Origin: JBBIQV01 sp964555285
GTDB taxonomy: Bacteria > Nitrospirota > Nitrospiria > Nitrospirales > Nitrospiraceae
DNA: 64,000 bases
Direction of reading: 5' to 3'
Assembly (NCBI GenBank): GCA_964555285.1
Contig: CAZKRM010000003.1
Coordinates: 62,001-126,000, forward strand
Under the pieces are notes generated by a model. That model ran no database searches, was not told the DNA's origin, and saw only the letters and a list, made by a program, of their open reading frames with translations. The position numbers and the translations under genes are program-made. Positions 23,579-32,556 of this stretch are shown here, in pieces; positions within the stretch are counted from its first letter, which is position 1; each line of letters starts with the position of its first letter.

Positions 23579-24700
23579 TCAGGCCGCGAGCGCCTCATCG
23601 GTGAACCGCCCGCGGATCTCTCGGAAGGCGTCGAGAGATCGTTCGAACACCCCGTACACGGCCGGATCGAAATGACTCCCGACTTTCTCCTTCATCATGC
23701 CCAGGACGGTGTCCTCCGCGAAGGCCGGCTTGTACGGCCGTTCTGAACTCAGCGCGTCATACACATCCGCCACGGCGACGATGCGCGATGCTATCGGGAT
23801 CGTGTCCCCCGCGAGTTTCTGCGGGTACCCGGTGCCGTCCCACCACTCATGATGCGTCAGGGCGATCGAGGAGGCCATGGCGAGAAAGGGGTTCCTCTTG
23901 CCGTCCGTCGCATCCGGCGATCCGACCTCCGACACCGCCGCGAATGGGGACCATCGCCATACGTCCTGCCGGAGGATGTCGGCTCCGATGACACAGTGCC
24001 GCCTCATGATCGTCCACTCAGCCGGCGTGAGCTTGCGAGGCTGCAACAAAATGCCGTCCGGGATTCCGATCTTGCCGATATCGTGCAAGGGGCTGGTCAG
24101 GAAGATCATGTCGGCGAACTCGCGCGGCATCCCGAGCGACTCGGCAAGGATCCGACAATACGATCCCACGCGCACGATGTGGTTGCCCGTTTGCTCGTCC
24201 CGAAACTCGGCGACCCGACCGAGCCGCCAGATCAGGTCGAGCCGAGACTCATTCAGCGCCTGGGTGCGTTCCACGACCTTCCGCTCCAGGGTCTCGTTCT
24301 GTGTTCTGATCTCGTCCTGATAGGTCTTGAGCCGGAGGGCGTTGCGGATGCGCGCGGTCAGGTCGTCGGCGTCGATCGGCTTGCTGAGGAGATCCGTCGC
24401 CCCTTCGTCCAGCGCGCGCCGCTTGAAGTCCCGCTCGCTCGCCCCGGTCATCATGATGACCGGCACGCGGCAAAAGACCGGCGAGCGCGAGATCGCGTGG
24501 AGCAGATCGAACCCGGTCCGGCCGGGCATCTGGACATCCGCCACCACGGTATCGACGGTCGTGGTCTCGAGACAGCGTAGCGCGTCGTCGACGCTCGTCA
24601 CGAACGTCATCTCCCATCCTTCATGGTGGAGGCGCAGTATCCTCCGGAGTCCGTCGAGAAAGCTCGGATCGTCGTCGACGAAGACCACGCGAGGCTTCAT
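23579..24700 (-). CDS. REC-HD-GYP phosphodiesterase (RpfG-like)
   Basis: 373 residues. REC domain 1-125 (Asp55 in TVVADVQMPG), a linking helix, then a complete HD-GYP domain: LHDIGKIGIPDGIL, 'LTPAEW', 'HHEWWDGTGYP', 'RIVAVADVYDALSSERPYK'. These enzymes hydrolyse cyclic di-GMP, with activity set by receiver phosphorylation. About 25 residues with Asp/Asn/Pro are inserted before the HHE motif. The ATG overlaps the stop of the large PAS kinase gene (ATGA), so that kinase is the probable phospho-donor. Confidence 0.87.
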   Translation of the reverse strand: MKPRVVFVDDDPSFLDGLRRILRLHHEGWEMTFVTSVDDALRCLETTTVDTVVADVQMPGRTGFDLLHAISRSPVFCRVPVIMMTGASERDFKRRALDEGATDLLSKPIDADDLTARIRNALRLKTYQDEIRTQNETLERKVVERTQALNESRLDLIWRLGRVAEFRDEQTGNHIVRVGSYCRILAESLGMPREFADMIFLTSPLHDIGKIGIPDGILLQPRKLTPAEWTIMRRHCVIGADILRQDVWRWSPFAAVSEVGSPDATDGKRNPFLAMASSIALTHHEWWDGTGYPQKLAGDTIPIASRIVAVADVYDALSSERPYKPAFAEDTVLGMMKEKVGSHFDPAVYGVFERSLDAFREIRGRFTDEALAA

Positions 24701-27700
24701 CGCACACCTTCTTCGACCGACTTGGCCGACGATGCGTGAAGCGGCAGGCGGATGATGAAGGTGGTCCCTTTGCCGACCTCGCTTTCTACCCTGATCGTCC
24801 CCTGATGCTTGTCCACCACCACGGAGCGCGCGATGGCCAGCCCTTGGCCGGTTCCCTTCCCGACACCCTTGGTCGTAAAGAACGGATCGAAGATCTTGTG
24901 CCGGATCGCCTCCGGAATCCCTGTGCCGGTGTCCGTGATACGAATCTCGGCGAAGGTCCCGGCGAGACCTGTGGCGATCGTGATGGTTCCCTTCCGGCCC
25001 GTGCCCTTGGCGGCGTCGGCGATGGCGTGCGTCGCGTTGACGATCATGTTCAGCACCACCTGGTTGAATTCCCCCACCAGGCAGGGCACCGGAGGGAGGG
25101 ACGGATCGAGTTGGGTGCGCAGATCGGCGACATACTTCCATTCATTCCGCGCCACCGTCACGGTGCTTTCGATGGCCTTATTGAGATTGACCGCCGCCTT
25201 TTCCGTGTTTCCCGGATGGGCGAATTCTTTCATCGCCCGCACGATCGTCGCCACCCGGTCGATGCCTTCAGCGGATTGCGCGATGGCCTTCGGGATTTCG
25301 GCGAGGAGATACTCCAAGTCGGCCTCGCGGTTGGCCGCCTCGCACGTCTCGGTGAGGTCCTGCGGGCAGGGTCCGGCCTTGGCCGCCGTCAGTAGGCGCT
25401 CGTACTGCTCGATCACGCGGGCGATATCGGAGAACGAGTCGGACAGGAAGCGCACGTTGTCCCCGACGAACTGAGTCGGCGTGTTGATTTCGTGGGCGAT
25501 CCCGGCCGCCAGTTGCCCGATGGATTCGAGTTTTTGCGCCTGCGTCAATTCCCGTTCCAGAATCAGGCGATCCGTCATGTCCTCGCCCATGATGATGTAG
25601 CCGACGCCCCGGTCTTCGCAGAGCGGTGAGATGGTCAACTTGACGAATCTCTCCTTCGCTCCGGGACCGGTCAACCGAATCTTCTCCAACCGGACCGTCG
25701 TCAGCGTGTCACCGGCTTTTCTCATGGCTCCGAGTACCTCATCCCACCCCCACTCGATCGGCAGATCGCGCAAGGGTCGGTCAAGTGCATCCCTCAGGGA
25801 GATTCTGAAGATATCTTCCGCTCGACCGGTCCATTCGCTGATGGTCCCCCGATCGGTGACTCCGATAAAGAAGGCTTCCACCGTCGCGAGGATCTGAGCC
25901 TTCTCCCGCGCAGCCTGTTCAGCCCGCTCCTTGGCATCTCTCAGATGCTGCTCCGCTCGCTTGCGTTCCGAGATGTCCCGAAGGATCACCGTATAGGTGG
26001 TCTCTGCCGTCAGGCTGACTTTGGCAATACTCGCTTCGGCAGAGAACTCCTCGCCGTTTTTGCGGAGGCCGACCACTTCCCTTCGCGAGCCCATCTCTCT
26101 GGACGGACTCGAGGACACGCCGAATTCGTGGATGTGCCGGCTATGCGCCTGGGCGAACCGACTCGGCAGGAGTATGTCGATCGGCTGACCGAGCGCTTCG
26201 CTGGGCGCATACCCGAAGACTTTCGATGCCCCCTGGTTGAACAGCGTGATCCGGTGGGCCTCGTTCATCGAGATGATCGCCTCTTCAGCAATATCGAGGA
26301 TGCCCGCAAACCGCGCTTCCGATCGGCGCAAGGTTTGCTTGGCCTGCTTGCGGGCCAAGAACTGCGATATCTGTGCTCCGAGGCTGTCGAACGTGTCCAG
26401 GATCTTCTGGTCGGGCGGCCGAAGGGCGGTGGCAAAGAATTCCATCACCCCGTCAACCCGATCATCCAGGGTGAACGGAAACGCGAACGCCGCATGCAAT
26501 CCGGCTCTGACGGCGAAGGGGGCGCGGGGGAAATTGCCGTCGCGCGTCACGTCGGAAATCCACTCGACCTGTCTGTTCTTCCACACCCGACCGGGGAGCC
26601 CAACCCCCGCGACGAAGCTGCTTTGCCTGGTTCGTTCGATGAACGGGGCGTAGTCTGTTTCCCGGTCGGTCCAGACCTCAGCGCAGCGCAGCGCGTGGGA
26701 TTCCCCATCCATCCTCCACATGACGCCCACATTCCAGTTGAGAGTCTGGCAGACAATCTTCAGAATGTCCGGAGCGGCGTCCTCGAGCGTGCGTGATTCC
26801 AACAAGAGTTGCGTGACGGTGTGCTCCGCGCTCCGCAGGCGTTCATCGTGCTTGCGGGCCGTGATATCCCGTGCAAAGGCGCTGAACGTGAAGCCCCTTT
26901 TCGTCTCGACCGGGGTGACGCTGAGTTCGATCGGGAACAGGCGACCTTCCCTGTGCCACCCCTCGATCTCGATGCGTTTATTGAGGATCGGCCCCGTGCC
27001 GGTCGCCAAGAAGCGCTGCATCCCGCGTGCATGAGCTTCGCGGTAGCCGGGAGGAATAATGACGTCGGACAGGCGTTGTCCCACCACTTCCCCGCCGGCC
27101 CATCCGAAGATCCGTTCCGCTTGAGGGTTCCACCCGATGATCGTCCCTTGCTGGTCCATCAGGATGTGGGCGTCCAACGCATTCGCGATGATGGCCCGGG
27201 TGGTCTCTTCACCATGATGGAGCGCCTCGAACGCCAGTTTGCTGTCCGTGATGTTTTCATGGGAGACGACCAGCCGGAGACGGCCGTTGACGTCGAACCG
27301 CGAGAGACGAACCACGAACCAGCGTCGTTCACCCGGGCTATGGCACGGGTATTCGACCGCACAGACCTCGCGCGCACCGCCCATGACCGAGCGGATCCCC
27401 TCCGCCACCCGTTCGGCCTCTTCCGAACCGGCGGCAGCCGCAGACTCACAGACCGTGAGGTAGTTACAGCCGATTGAGGAGTTCGGGTCGCGCAACTGAT
27501 TGCCGTCTGCGAACTGCCGCCATGCGCTGTTGACGGCGATGATGATTCCCTGGTCATCCAGAATGGCGATGTGGGCCGTGAGGGCATCCAAGGTGCATTG
27601 GAGGAACTGCTGCGACTCTTCCAGAGTCGATTGCGCACGCCCGGCATGCTCCCGGCGGTACGTGGAGCCTCTGAGCGACGCGAGAACAAAGCTGGCGGCC

Positions 27701-27711
27701 TTTTTCAGCAT
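24697..27711 (-). CDS. Multi-PAS/GAF sensor histidine kinase
   Basis: 1004 residues, no clear membrane helix. Order: PAS (about 35-160), PAS (about 165-285), GAF (about 300-450), PAS (about 460-590), PAS (about 605-730), HisKA with the phospho-acceptor His in LAAGIAHEINTPTQFVGDNV (about 750), and an ATPase with 'VVLNMIVNATHAIAD', DTGTGI and 'GTGQGLAIARS'. The family with 'HEINTPTQ' works with HD-GYP or CheY-like partners, as here. It has four possible small-molecule or redox inputs. It overlaps the HD-GYP gene by four bases. Confidence 0.87.
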   Translation of the reverse strand: MLKKAASFVLASLRGSTYRREHAGRAQSTLEESQQFLQCTLDALTAHIAILDDQGIIIAVNSAWRQFADGNQLRDPNSSIGCNYLTVCESAAAAGSEEAERVAEGIRSVMGGAREVCAVEYPCHSPGERRWFVVRLSRFDVNGRLRLVVSHENITDSKLAFEALHHGEETTRAIIANALDAHILMDQQGTIIGWNPQAERIFGWAGGEVVGQRLSDVIIPPGYREAHARGMQRFLATGTGPILNKRIEIEGWHREGRLFPIELSVTPVETKRGFTFSAFARDITARKHDERLRSAEHTVTQLLLESRTLEDAAPDILKIVCQTLNWNVGVMWRMDGESHALRCAEVWTDRETDYAPFIERTRQSSFVAGVGLPGRVWKNRQVEWISDVTRDGNFPRAPFAVRAGLHAAFAFPFTLDDRVDGVMEFFATALRPPDQKILDTFDSLGAQISQFLARKQAKQTLRRSEARFAGILDIAEEAIISMNEAHRITLFNQGASKVFGYAPSEALGQPIDILLPSRFAQAHSRHIHEFGVSSSPSREMGSRREVVGLRKNGEEFSAEASIAKVSLTAETTYTVILRDISERKRAEQHLRDAKERAEQAAREKAQILATVEAFFIGVTDRGTISEWTGRAEDIFRISLRDALDRPLRDLPIEWGWDEVLGAMRKAGDTLTTVRLEKIRLTGPGAKERFVKLTISPLCEDRGVGYIIMGEDMTDRLILERELTQAQKLESIGQLAAGIAHEINTPTQFVGDNVRFLSDSFSDIARVIEQYERLLTAAKAGPCPQDLTETCEAANREADLEYLLAEIPKAIAQSAEGIDRVATIVRAMKEFAHPGNTEKAAVNLNKAIESTVTVARNEWKYVADLRTQLDPSLPPVPCLVGEFNQVVLNMIVNATHAIADAAKGTGRKGTITIATGLAGTFAEIRITDTGTGIPEAIRHKIFDPFFTTKGVGKGTGQGLAIARSVVVDKHQGTIRVESEVGKGTTFIIRLPLHASSAKSVEEGVR

Positions 27712-27838
27712 CCTGCTAGAAGAACCACGCCATTGGCTCCGGCCTGAACGACGGGATCTGAACGATCGGAAGGATCGTCGTTCGGCCGACCGTCAAGGAA
27801 CGACTCTCCGAGGGTTATCGGCAGATTCGGGAGAAAAG

Positions 27839-28204
27839 TTAAGACAGCTCCTCCCGTACCGCGTCGAGTAGTTGCTCGCGCGTAAAGGGTTTGGACAGCG
27901 TTCGCCGAGCACCCAGCATTTTCGCAATGTTCAGAACGTCCATGGTACCTTTGAACCCGCCGCCGGACATCGCAATGACTCGGATTCCGGGATGCGCGCG
28001 GCGCAGCTCCCCGATGGTTTCTAGGCCCTCCTTCTCCGGCATGAACATGTCGAGCAGGATCAGGTCGGCCGGCGAATTCTCAAGCTGTTTCAGCCCTCGC
28101 CCGCCGTCGCCGGCTTCCATGATGGTGTAGCCTTCCTTGTGTAGGGTTCGGCGTAAGGAATCTCTGAGGTTGTCGTCGTCGTCGATGATGAGAATGGATG
28201 GCAT
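27839..28204 (-). CDS. CheY-like single-domain response regulator
   Basis: 121 residues: IIDDDDNLRDSLRRTLHKEG, phospho-acceptor Asp in 'LILLDMFMPEKEG', 'VIAMSGGG' and the Lys in 'RRTLSKPFTREQL'. There is no output domain. GGGAGGGG precedes the ATG. It is the first gene of the run that continues with the multi-PAS kinase 127 bases downstream, and it may compete for or carry that kinase's phosphate. Confidence 0.85.
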   Translation of the reverse strand: MPSILIIDDDDNLRDSLRRTLHKEGYTIMEAGDGGRGLKQLENSPADLILLDMFMPEKEGLETIGELRRAHPGIRVIAMSGGGFKGTMDVLNIAKMLGARRTLSKPFTREQLLDAVREELS

Positions 28205-28315
28205 CGCCCCTCCCGCTCGTGGCTGCCGGAACCGCGCGCCGTGACCGGCGCAGCATAATGAATTATCGGCCTCGCAACCGAGAAGCTTGAGCAGAGGGAG
28301 GGAGATTCGGGCGAG

Positions 28316-30754
28316 CTATTGATAGGCGGGGGTGACATGTCCCTGGGCGTCCTGCCAATGCGGGATCCAGGCTAAGGCGACGAGTCGGACGGAGATGTTG
28401 GCTTTGATCGGCTTGAGTGCGACGGTCTCCAGCTCACCGGTCATGCGATCGATGGATGCTGCAAGCGCTTCAGTTTCGGTCTTGAACTGGGCATCGAGAT
28501 CGACAATCTGCTGATCAATCGCAGCAATATTTTCCTCTGCCAGGGTCACATCCTTAGAATCCTTCATTACTCGACCAGCACCGCGCGCTACAGTTGTGGC
28601 TTTGCCAATTGTTGTGGCGCTGATAGTTTTTCGCCCTAGAAATGCTCCAAGAATTGTCGCACCGACTGAAATAGCAGTCTGAATCTGGCTCTGCTTGACC
28701 TGTTCAGCCTCCCGTTCTCTCGTTTGCTCCGCTCGCCTTCTGCGTTCCTGCAACGCAGCTAGCTTTGGAGCATACTTCTGCCGGAGTTTCTCCTTCTGCT
28801 GGTCTAGCTGCTCTCGGGCCATCTGTTGAAGTCGAACGCGAAAATCTCGCTCAGACTCTCCAGGCTTAGACACCTCCTTAAAAGTCCGGCTCTTCAGGAG
28901 TTCAACTTTGTGAATCCGATAGAGCCAGCCCGCGAAGTCTTTACTCCATGCTTCATAGTTCTTACCTTTACTGGCGGCAGCTGGAAGTGCCATGTACTGA
29001 GCTTGCTCCCGAGGATTCTTCTCAAGATCGGCGACAGCAATTTCAACTTTACTCGCATCGTTCCAGTCGATTGGAGCGGGACTGTCCGTCATCGGTGCGA
29101 GGAAAGTGCATTCCTCCGTTACGTCTACACCAGCCTTTGCGTCCGCCACGCGGACCTGTGCCGACCCAAGCAGCATGGGTTTATAGAGCAGGCGAGTTTC
29201 GCTGGGTTGACTGCCACGAACAGGGATGAAGTACTGGGGAACGTCTGGTGGTAATACAGGCCGACCCGAGGGCTGAGCATTAGCTGTGGAGTTGAGAGGC
29301 TTGCTTTCTGAGGTGAGCACGGCTGCTGGCGATGCTGCGACCTTTTGAGGGTCCATTAACGTCTTGATCTGATTGCGTGTGAGCGGGCCTCGCAAGTAGG
29401 AAAGTGTCCATCGTGTCTGGAAGATGCTTGGTGCGTCCTCGTGAACGTTATTCATTAGAAAGATCCGGGTTCCCAGTCCTGCTAAGATCTCTTCCATTTT
29501 TTGCCTATCGAATTTCGCGCCTGAACTCGCCGACGCTCCTTCGAGCCCTTCGAGCACCCGCGCTTTATCGCGCTCGGTTTGCAATCGTCCAATGAACCAG
29601 GTGCCGGTATTGGCGAGCCCCTTGTAATCGAGATCGACAGGGTTCTGCGTCGCCAAGACAACGCCAAGCCCAAAAGCCCGCGCCTGTTTCAACAGCGTGA
29701 GCAGCGGCAACTTCGAGGGAGGATTGGCCACCGGCGGGAAGTAGCCGAAGATTTCATCCATATAGAGGATGGCGCGCAAACTCGTCGTCCCAGACTGCGC
29801 TCGCATCCAGCCGACCATCTGACTCAGCAAGAGGGTCACGAAGAACATGCGCTCGGCGTCATTCAGATGCGCGATCGAAACAATCGCCATGCGTGGCTTG
29901 CCGGATGACGTGTAGAGCAACGACTGAACATCGAGCGCCTCTCCCTCCAGCCATGATTGAAACCCCGGCGCAGCGAGCAGATTGTTGAGTTTCATGGCCA
30001 GCGCAAAACGATCTTTCGACGGGAAGAACGAATCGACGTCCATCACGCCGATCTTCGCCACCGGCGGCGACTGGATGGAGTGGATGAGCGCCGCGAGGTC
30101 AATGTCTTCTTCCTTCTTCCAGGTGTGGTCGAAGATGGTCGAGATAAGAATGTGCTCGCGGCTTTGAATCGGATCGGCCTCGACCCCGAGGAGACCGAGC
30201 AGGCTGGTCGCAGTCGTACTGATTCGCTCGCGGAACAATTCGGCATCGTTTCGCACGTCGGCAGCCGGCGCCGCGAACGACTTCAGGATTGAGACGGGCA
30301 GACCGGCATTGCTGCCCGGCGTGTAGATGGCGAAGTCCGCCGCGTCCCGCAGACGCTGGATGCGCGCACCGTCCTGTCCCCACTCGCCAAGCCCCTTCTT
30401 CCACAGTTCTGCTTGCTGAGCGGCAAAGTCCGCCGGAGAAAGGCCTTTCTTCCGCGCATCATCCTCGTTGATCCAAGGCGCGAAGTCTTCGCCGCGGAGC
30501 TGAGGGAAGGTGAGCAACAGATTCGCCAGGTCTCCTTTGGGATCGATGACGATCGCGGGGATGCCGTCGATTGCCGCTTCTTCAAGCAGGCCGATGCACA
30601 AGCCGGTCTTGCCGCTGCCGGTCATCCCGACGCAGACTGCGTGGGTCACGAGATCTTTGGAGTCGTAGAGCAGCCAGCCCGGCTTCAGTTTCTTTTTCGC
30701 TAGGTCGTAGGGGCGACCCAGGTAGAACACGCCGAGCTTTTCAAAGTCCTGCAT
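28316..30754 (-). CDS. HerA-like (DUF87) ATPase with long C-terminal coiled coil
   Basis: 812 residues. The N-terminal FtsK/HerA-type ATPase has Walker A GMTGSGKTGLCIG, 'AIVIDPKGDL', Walker B in AILYMDEIFGY and 'VVLATQNPVDLDYKGLAN'. Residues about 590-760 hold a charged coiled coil (REQLDQQKEKLRQKY, 'RRRRAEQTREREAEQV') around a short Gly-rich hydrophobic stretch, then a final conserved segment. HerA-type motors pump DNA, in repair with NurA or in phage defence with nuclease or Sir2 partners. No NurA is adjacent. The part at 28550-29350 looks lower in GC than the ATPase core. A ribosome site (AAGGAAGGA) precedes the ATG. Function beyond DNA translocation is unknown. Confidence 0.72.
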   Translation of the reverse strand: MQDFEKLGVFYLGRPYDLAKKKLKPGWLLYDSKDLVTHAVCVGMTGSGKTGLCIGLLEEAAIDGIPAIVIDPKGDLANLLLTFPQLRGEDFAPWINEDDARKKGLSPADFAAQQAELWKKGLGEWGQDGARIQRLRDAADFAIYTPGSNAGLPVSILKSFAAPAADVRNDAELFRERISTTATSLLGLLGVEADPIQSREHILISTIFDHTWKKEEDIDLAALIHSIQSPPVAKIGVMDVDSFFPSKDRFALAMKLNNLLAAPGFQSWLEGEALDVQSLLYTSSGKPRMAIVSIAHLNDAERMFFVTLLLSQMVGWMRAQSGTTSLRAILYMDEIFGYFPPVANPPSKLPLLTLLKQARAFGLGVVLATQNPVDLDYKGLANTGTWFIGRLQTERDKARVLEGLEGASASSGAKFDRQKMEEILAGLGTRIFLMNNVHEDAPSIFQTRWTLSYLRGPLTRNQIKTLMDPQKVAASPAAVLTSESKPLNSTANAQPSGRPVLPPDVPQYFIPVRGSQPSETRLLYKPMLLGSAQVRVADAKAGVDVTEECTFLAPMTDSPAPIDWNDASKVEIAVADLEKNPREQAQYMALPAAASKGKNYEAWSKDFAGWLYRIHKVELLKSRTFKEVSKPGESERDFRVRLQQMAREQLDQQKEKLRQKYAPKLAALQERRRRAEQTREREAEQVKQSQIQTAISVGATILGAFLGRKTISATTIGKATTVARGAGRVMKDSKDVTLAEENIAAIDQQIVDLDAQFKTETEALAASIDRMTGELETVALKPIKANISVRLVALAWIPHWQDAQGHVTPAYQ

Positions 30755-30767
30755 GGTCCTTCCTTAT

Positions 30768-30842
30768 AGTTCTGAGTGATGAGTGCTGAGTTATGAGTTA
30801 CAAGGCGCAACTCAAGACTCATAATTCAGAATTCAGAACTCC
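30768..30842. repeat. Heptamer word array (TGAGTTA/TGAGTGA) with inverted copies
   Basis: TGAGTGA, TGAGTGC, TGAGTTA and TGAGTTA occur head to tail, followed by ACTCAAG, ACTCATA and ATTCAGA inverted units, between the HerA-like ATPase start and the DUF486 stop. A small CGCATGCG palindrome follows at 30848-30855. Confidence 0.75.
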
Positions 30843-30857
30843 GCATGCCGCATGCGG

Positions 30858-31187
30858 TTACCATTCCTTAAAGATCACGAACACCGCGCCGACCATCATG
30901 CCGAAGCCGACAAGATAATTCCATTTCAGTTCTTCTTTGAGATAGAGGACCGAAAAGACGCAAAACACGACGAGGGTAATCACTTCCTGGATGGTTTTCA
31001 ATTGGGCAGCGGTGAATTCGTAGTGGCCGATGCGATTGGCCGGCACCTGGAAACAATACTCGAGGAGGGCAATGCCCCAGCTCACGGCAATCGCAGTCCA
31101 CAAGGGCGTGTCCTTGTACTTCAAATGCCCGTACCAGGCAAAGGTCATGAAGATGTTGGAAATCGTCAGCAGCAATATGGTGTGCAT
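30858..31187 (-). CDS. DUF486 (DMT-like) membrane protein
   Basis: 109 residues, four membrane helices. 'ISNIFMTFAWYGHLKY', 'AIAVSWGIALLEYCFQVPAN' and 'GHYEFTAAQLKTIQEVITL' are the DUF486 signature. It resembles half of a drug/metabolite transporter and probably forms dimers. The substrate is unknown. AGGAG precedes the ATG by three bases. Confidence 0.82.
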   Translation of the reverse strand: MHTILLLTISNIFMTFAWYGHLKYKDTPLWTAIAVSWGIALLEYCFQVPANRIGHYEFTAAQLKTIQEVITLVVFCVFSVLYLKEELKWNYLVGFGMMVGAVFVIFKEW

Positions 31188-31236
31188 ATACTCCTGCTAT
31201 TGAGGTGAGGATGGCAGACAGATTCTCGTTGAAGAT

Positions 31237-32100
31237 CTAAACCGCCAAATCGAACGGCAGGTCACTGATGTCTCTTAGACGGCGGCCATGAACTAATTGC
31301 ATAAGCACTTCCAATTGATCCAAGTTGTCGACCTTCTTGACAGCCTCGACCAATTCCGCAAGTGCCATGTGATACACACAATCGATGTCGCCGGTTCCCA
31401 CAGCGATCGATGAGAGGCGGGTCGGCATCGGCTCTGCCGTAACCGCCATAATGTGGGGAGTTCTGCCCTTTCTATTCCGGATCAAGTTCAAAGCTTCCGT
31501 GCGGGTGTTCTGTGCTCGATCACTCCGAATGGTCCACTTACATGAGACGCTCGCATGAAGAATCCGGCCGGCAGGGGGATTGTTGGCTATACGAAGTGGG
31601 GTCAGAGTGGAAACCTTGTCGCCATCAGCTATAACAGTGCCCTTGCTGTTAATCGTGGCGTCTGTGACCGGCTTCCGGCCTATCACTATATCGGGTGTGA
31701 TCAAGTAATCTCCGCTAAGCGCCGTTGACAACGCCGGCTCATTCTTCAAGCGCTTTAGCAATGCGTCCAGAGCCGCCAAGTGCTCATACTGATCAAAGGC
31801 GGCAATACCGGCATCAGCCTGCGACGCAGAGAAAATCCAATCACCCGATCGGAGATGATGCAGACCTGTGAATGATGCATTAATGAACGACATGGTCAGC
31901 TGACTAAAGAGGGCACCCGCCGTCTGCCCATCAGGAGGGGCTTGGCATAAAGGATAGCCTAATATCTCGACGAGCCGGAGAGATATTGCTACGCTCGTTT
32001 TGCTTCCCTTGTCCGCCAGACTGGGGACTCCCTCTTTCAATCCCAGAATGTCGCGGCAGATTTCCCTATGGTACTGCTGCCTCAGCTCCTGGATAGTCAT
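31237..32100 (-). CDS. NgoMIV-type type II restriction endonuclease
   Basis: 287 residues, close to the size of NgoMIV (286). Long identical stretches to that enzyme are recognisable: 'DYLITPDIVIGR', 'LHASVSCKWTIRSDRAQNTR', 'LNLIRNRKGRTPHIMAVTAE', 'GTGDIDCVYH' and the C-terminus 'LRDISDLPFDLAV'. The metal-binding Asp of TPDI and the Lys of SCKW match the NgoMIV active site. NgoMIV cuts G^CCGGC as a tetramer, so the same specificity is likely. The start overlaps the Vsr stop (ATGA). By eye the segment is lower in GC than flanking housekeeping genes, which fits recent acquisition. Confidence 0.88.
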   Translation of the reverse strand: MTIQELRQQYHREICRDILGLKEGVPSLADKGSKTSVAISLRLVEILGYPLCQAPPDGQTAGALFSQLTMSFINASFTGLHHLRSGDWIFSASQADAGIAAFDQYEHLAALDALLKRLKNEPALSTALSGDYLITPDIVIGRKPVTDATINSKGTVIADGDKVSTLTPLRIANNPPAGRILHASVSCKWTIRSDRAQNTRTEALNLIRNRKGRTPHIMAVTAEPMPTRLSSIAVGTGDIDCVYHMALAELVEAVKKVDNLDQLEVLMQLVHGRRLRDISDLPFDLAV

Positions 32101-32540
32101 TGATCCCTAAAGCCTTTCCTAATGGATTTCGGCGATAACCCGACCCGTCTAAATCGAGAAACGAGTTTCTCTTCTGAAATCTGCCCGCAGGTCCAGAAAG
32201 TCAGAACCTTCCATCCCTTTCGACGCAATTGTCTCCTTTGCCGCTCATCCCTTCTTTTGTTGTTGGATATTTTCTCACGCCAAAAAGCTCTGTTGGTCGC
32301 GGGCAAGGACGCGCGACGGCAGTTCTTATGACCGTGCCAAAAACATCCGTTCATGAAAATAACCACGTTCTCCCGTTTCAAAACAAAGTCCGGTGAGCCG
32401 GGCAAATCTTTTCTGTGACGCTGGGGCCTATATCCGAACCTTTTCAGAACTAGACAGAGGGCCTTTTCCGGAGAGGTATTCCTCCCTGCAATCCGCGACA
32501 TGATTTGTGACCGTTTCTTCTTGGAAAAGACGTCGGCCAC
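32097..32540 (-). CDS. vsr: Very short patch repair endonuclease
   Basis: 147 residues: SKKKRSQIMSRIAGRNTSPE, 'RHRKDLPGSPDFVLKRENVV' with the catalytic Asp, and FMNGCFWHGHKNC with the zinc/His cluster of Vsr. Vsr nicks T:G mismatches left by deamination of 5-methylcytosine, so it belongs with the C5-methyltransferase just upstream. GTG start, 16 bases after the methyltransferase stop. Second gene of the methyltransferase-vsr-endonuclease operon. Confidence 0.9.
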   Translation of the reverse strand: MADVFSKKKRSQIMSRIAGRNTSPEKALCLVLKRFGYRPQRHRKDLPGSPDFVLKRENVVIFMNGCFWHGHKNCRRASLPATNRAFWREKISNNKRRDERQRRQLRRKGWKVLTFWTCGQISEEKLVSRFRRVGLSPKSIRKGFRDQ

Positions 32541-32556
32541 TCAACACCTGAAATCG

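Noticed and set aside
22261..23598. Longer start for the HDOD gene, and similar long starts for the radical SAM (2180), nuoH (54547) and LuxR (16776) genes
   Set aside because: The extra N-termini translate repeat arrays or a terminator hairpin; internal starts with better context were used.
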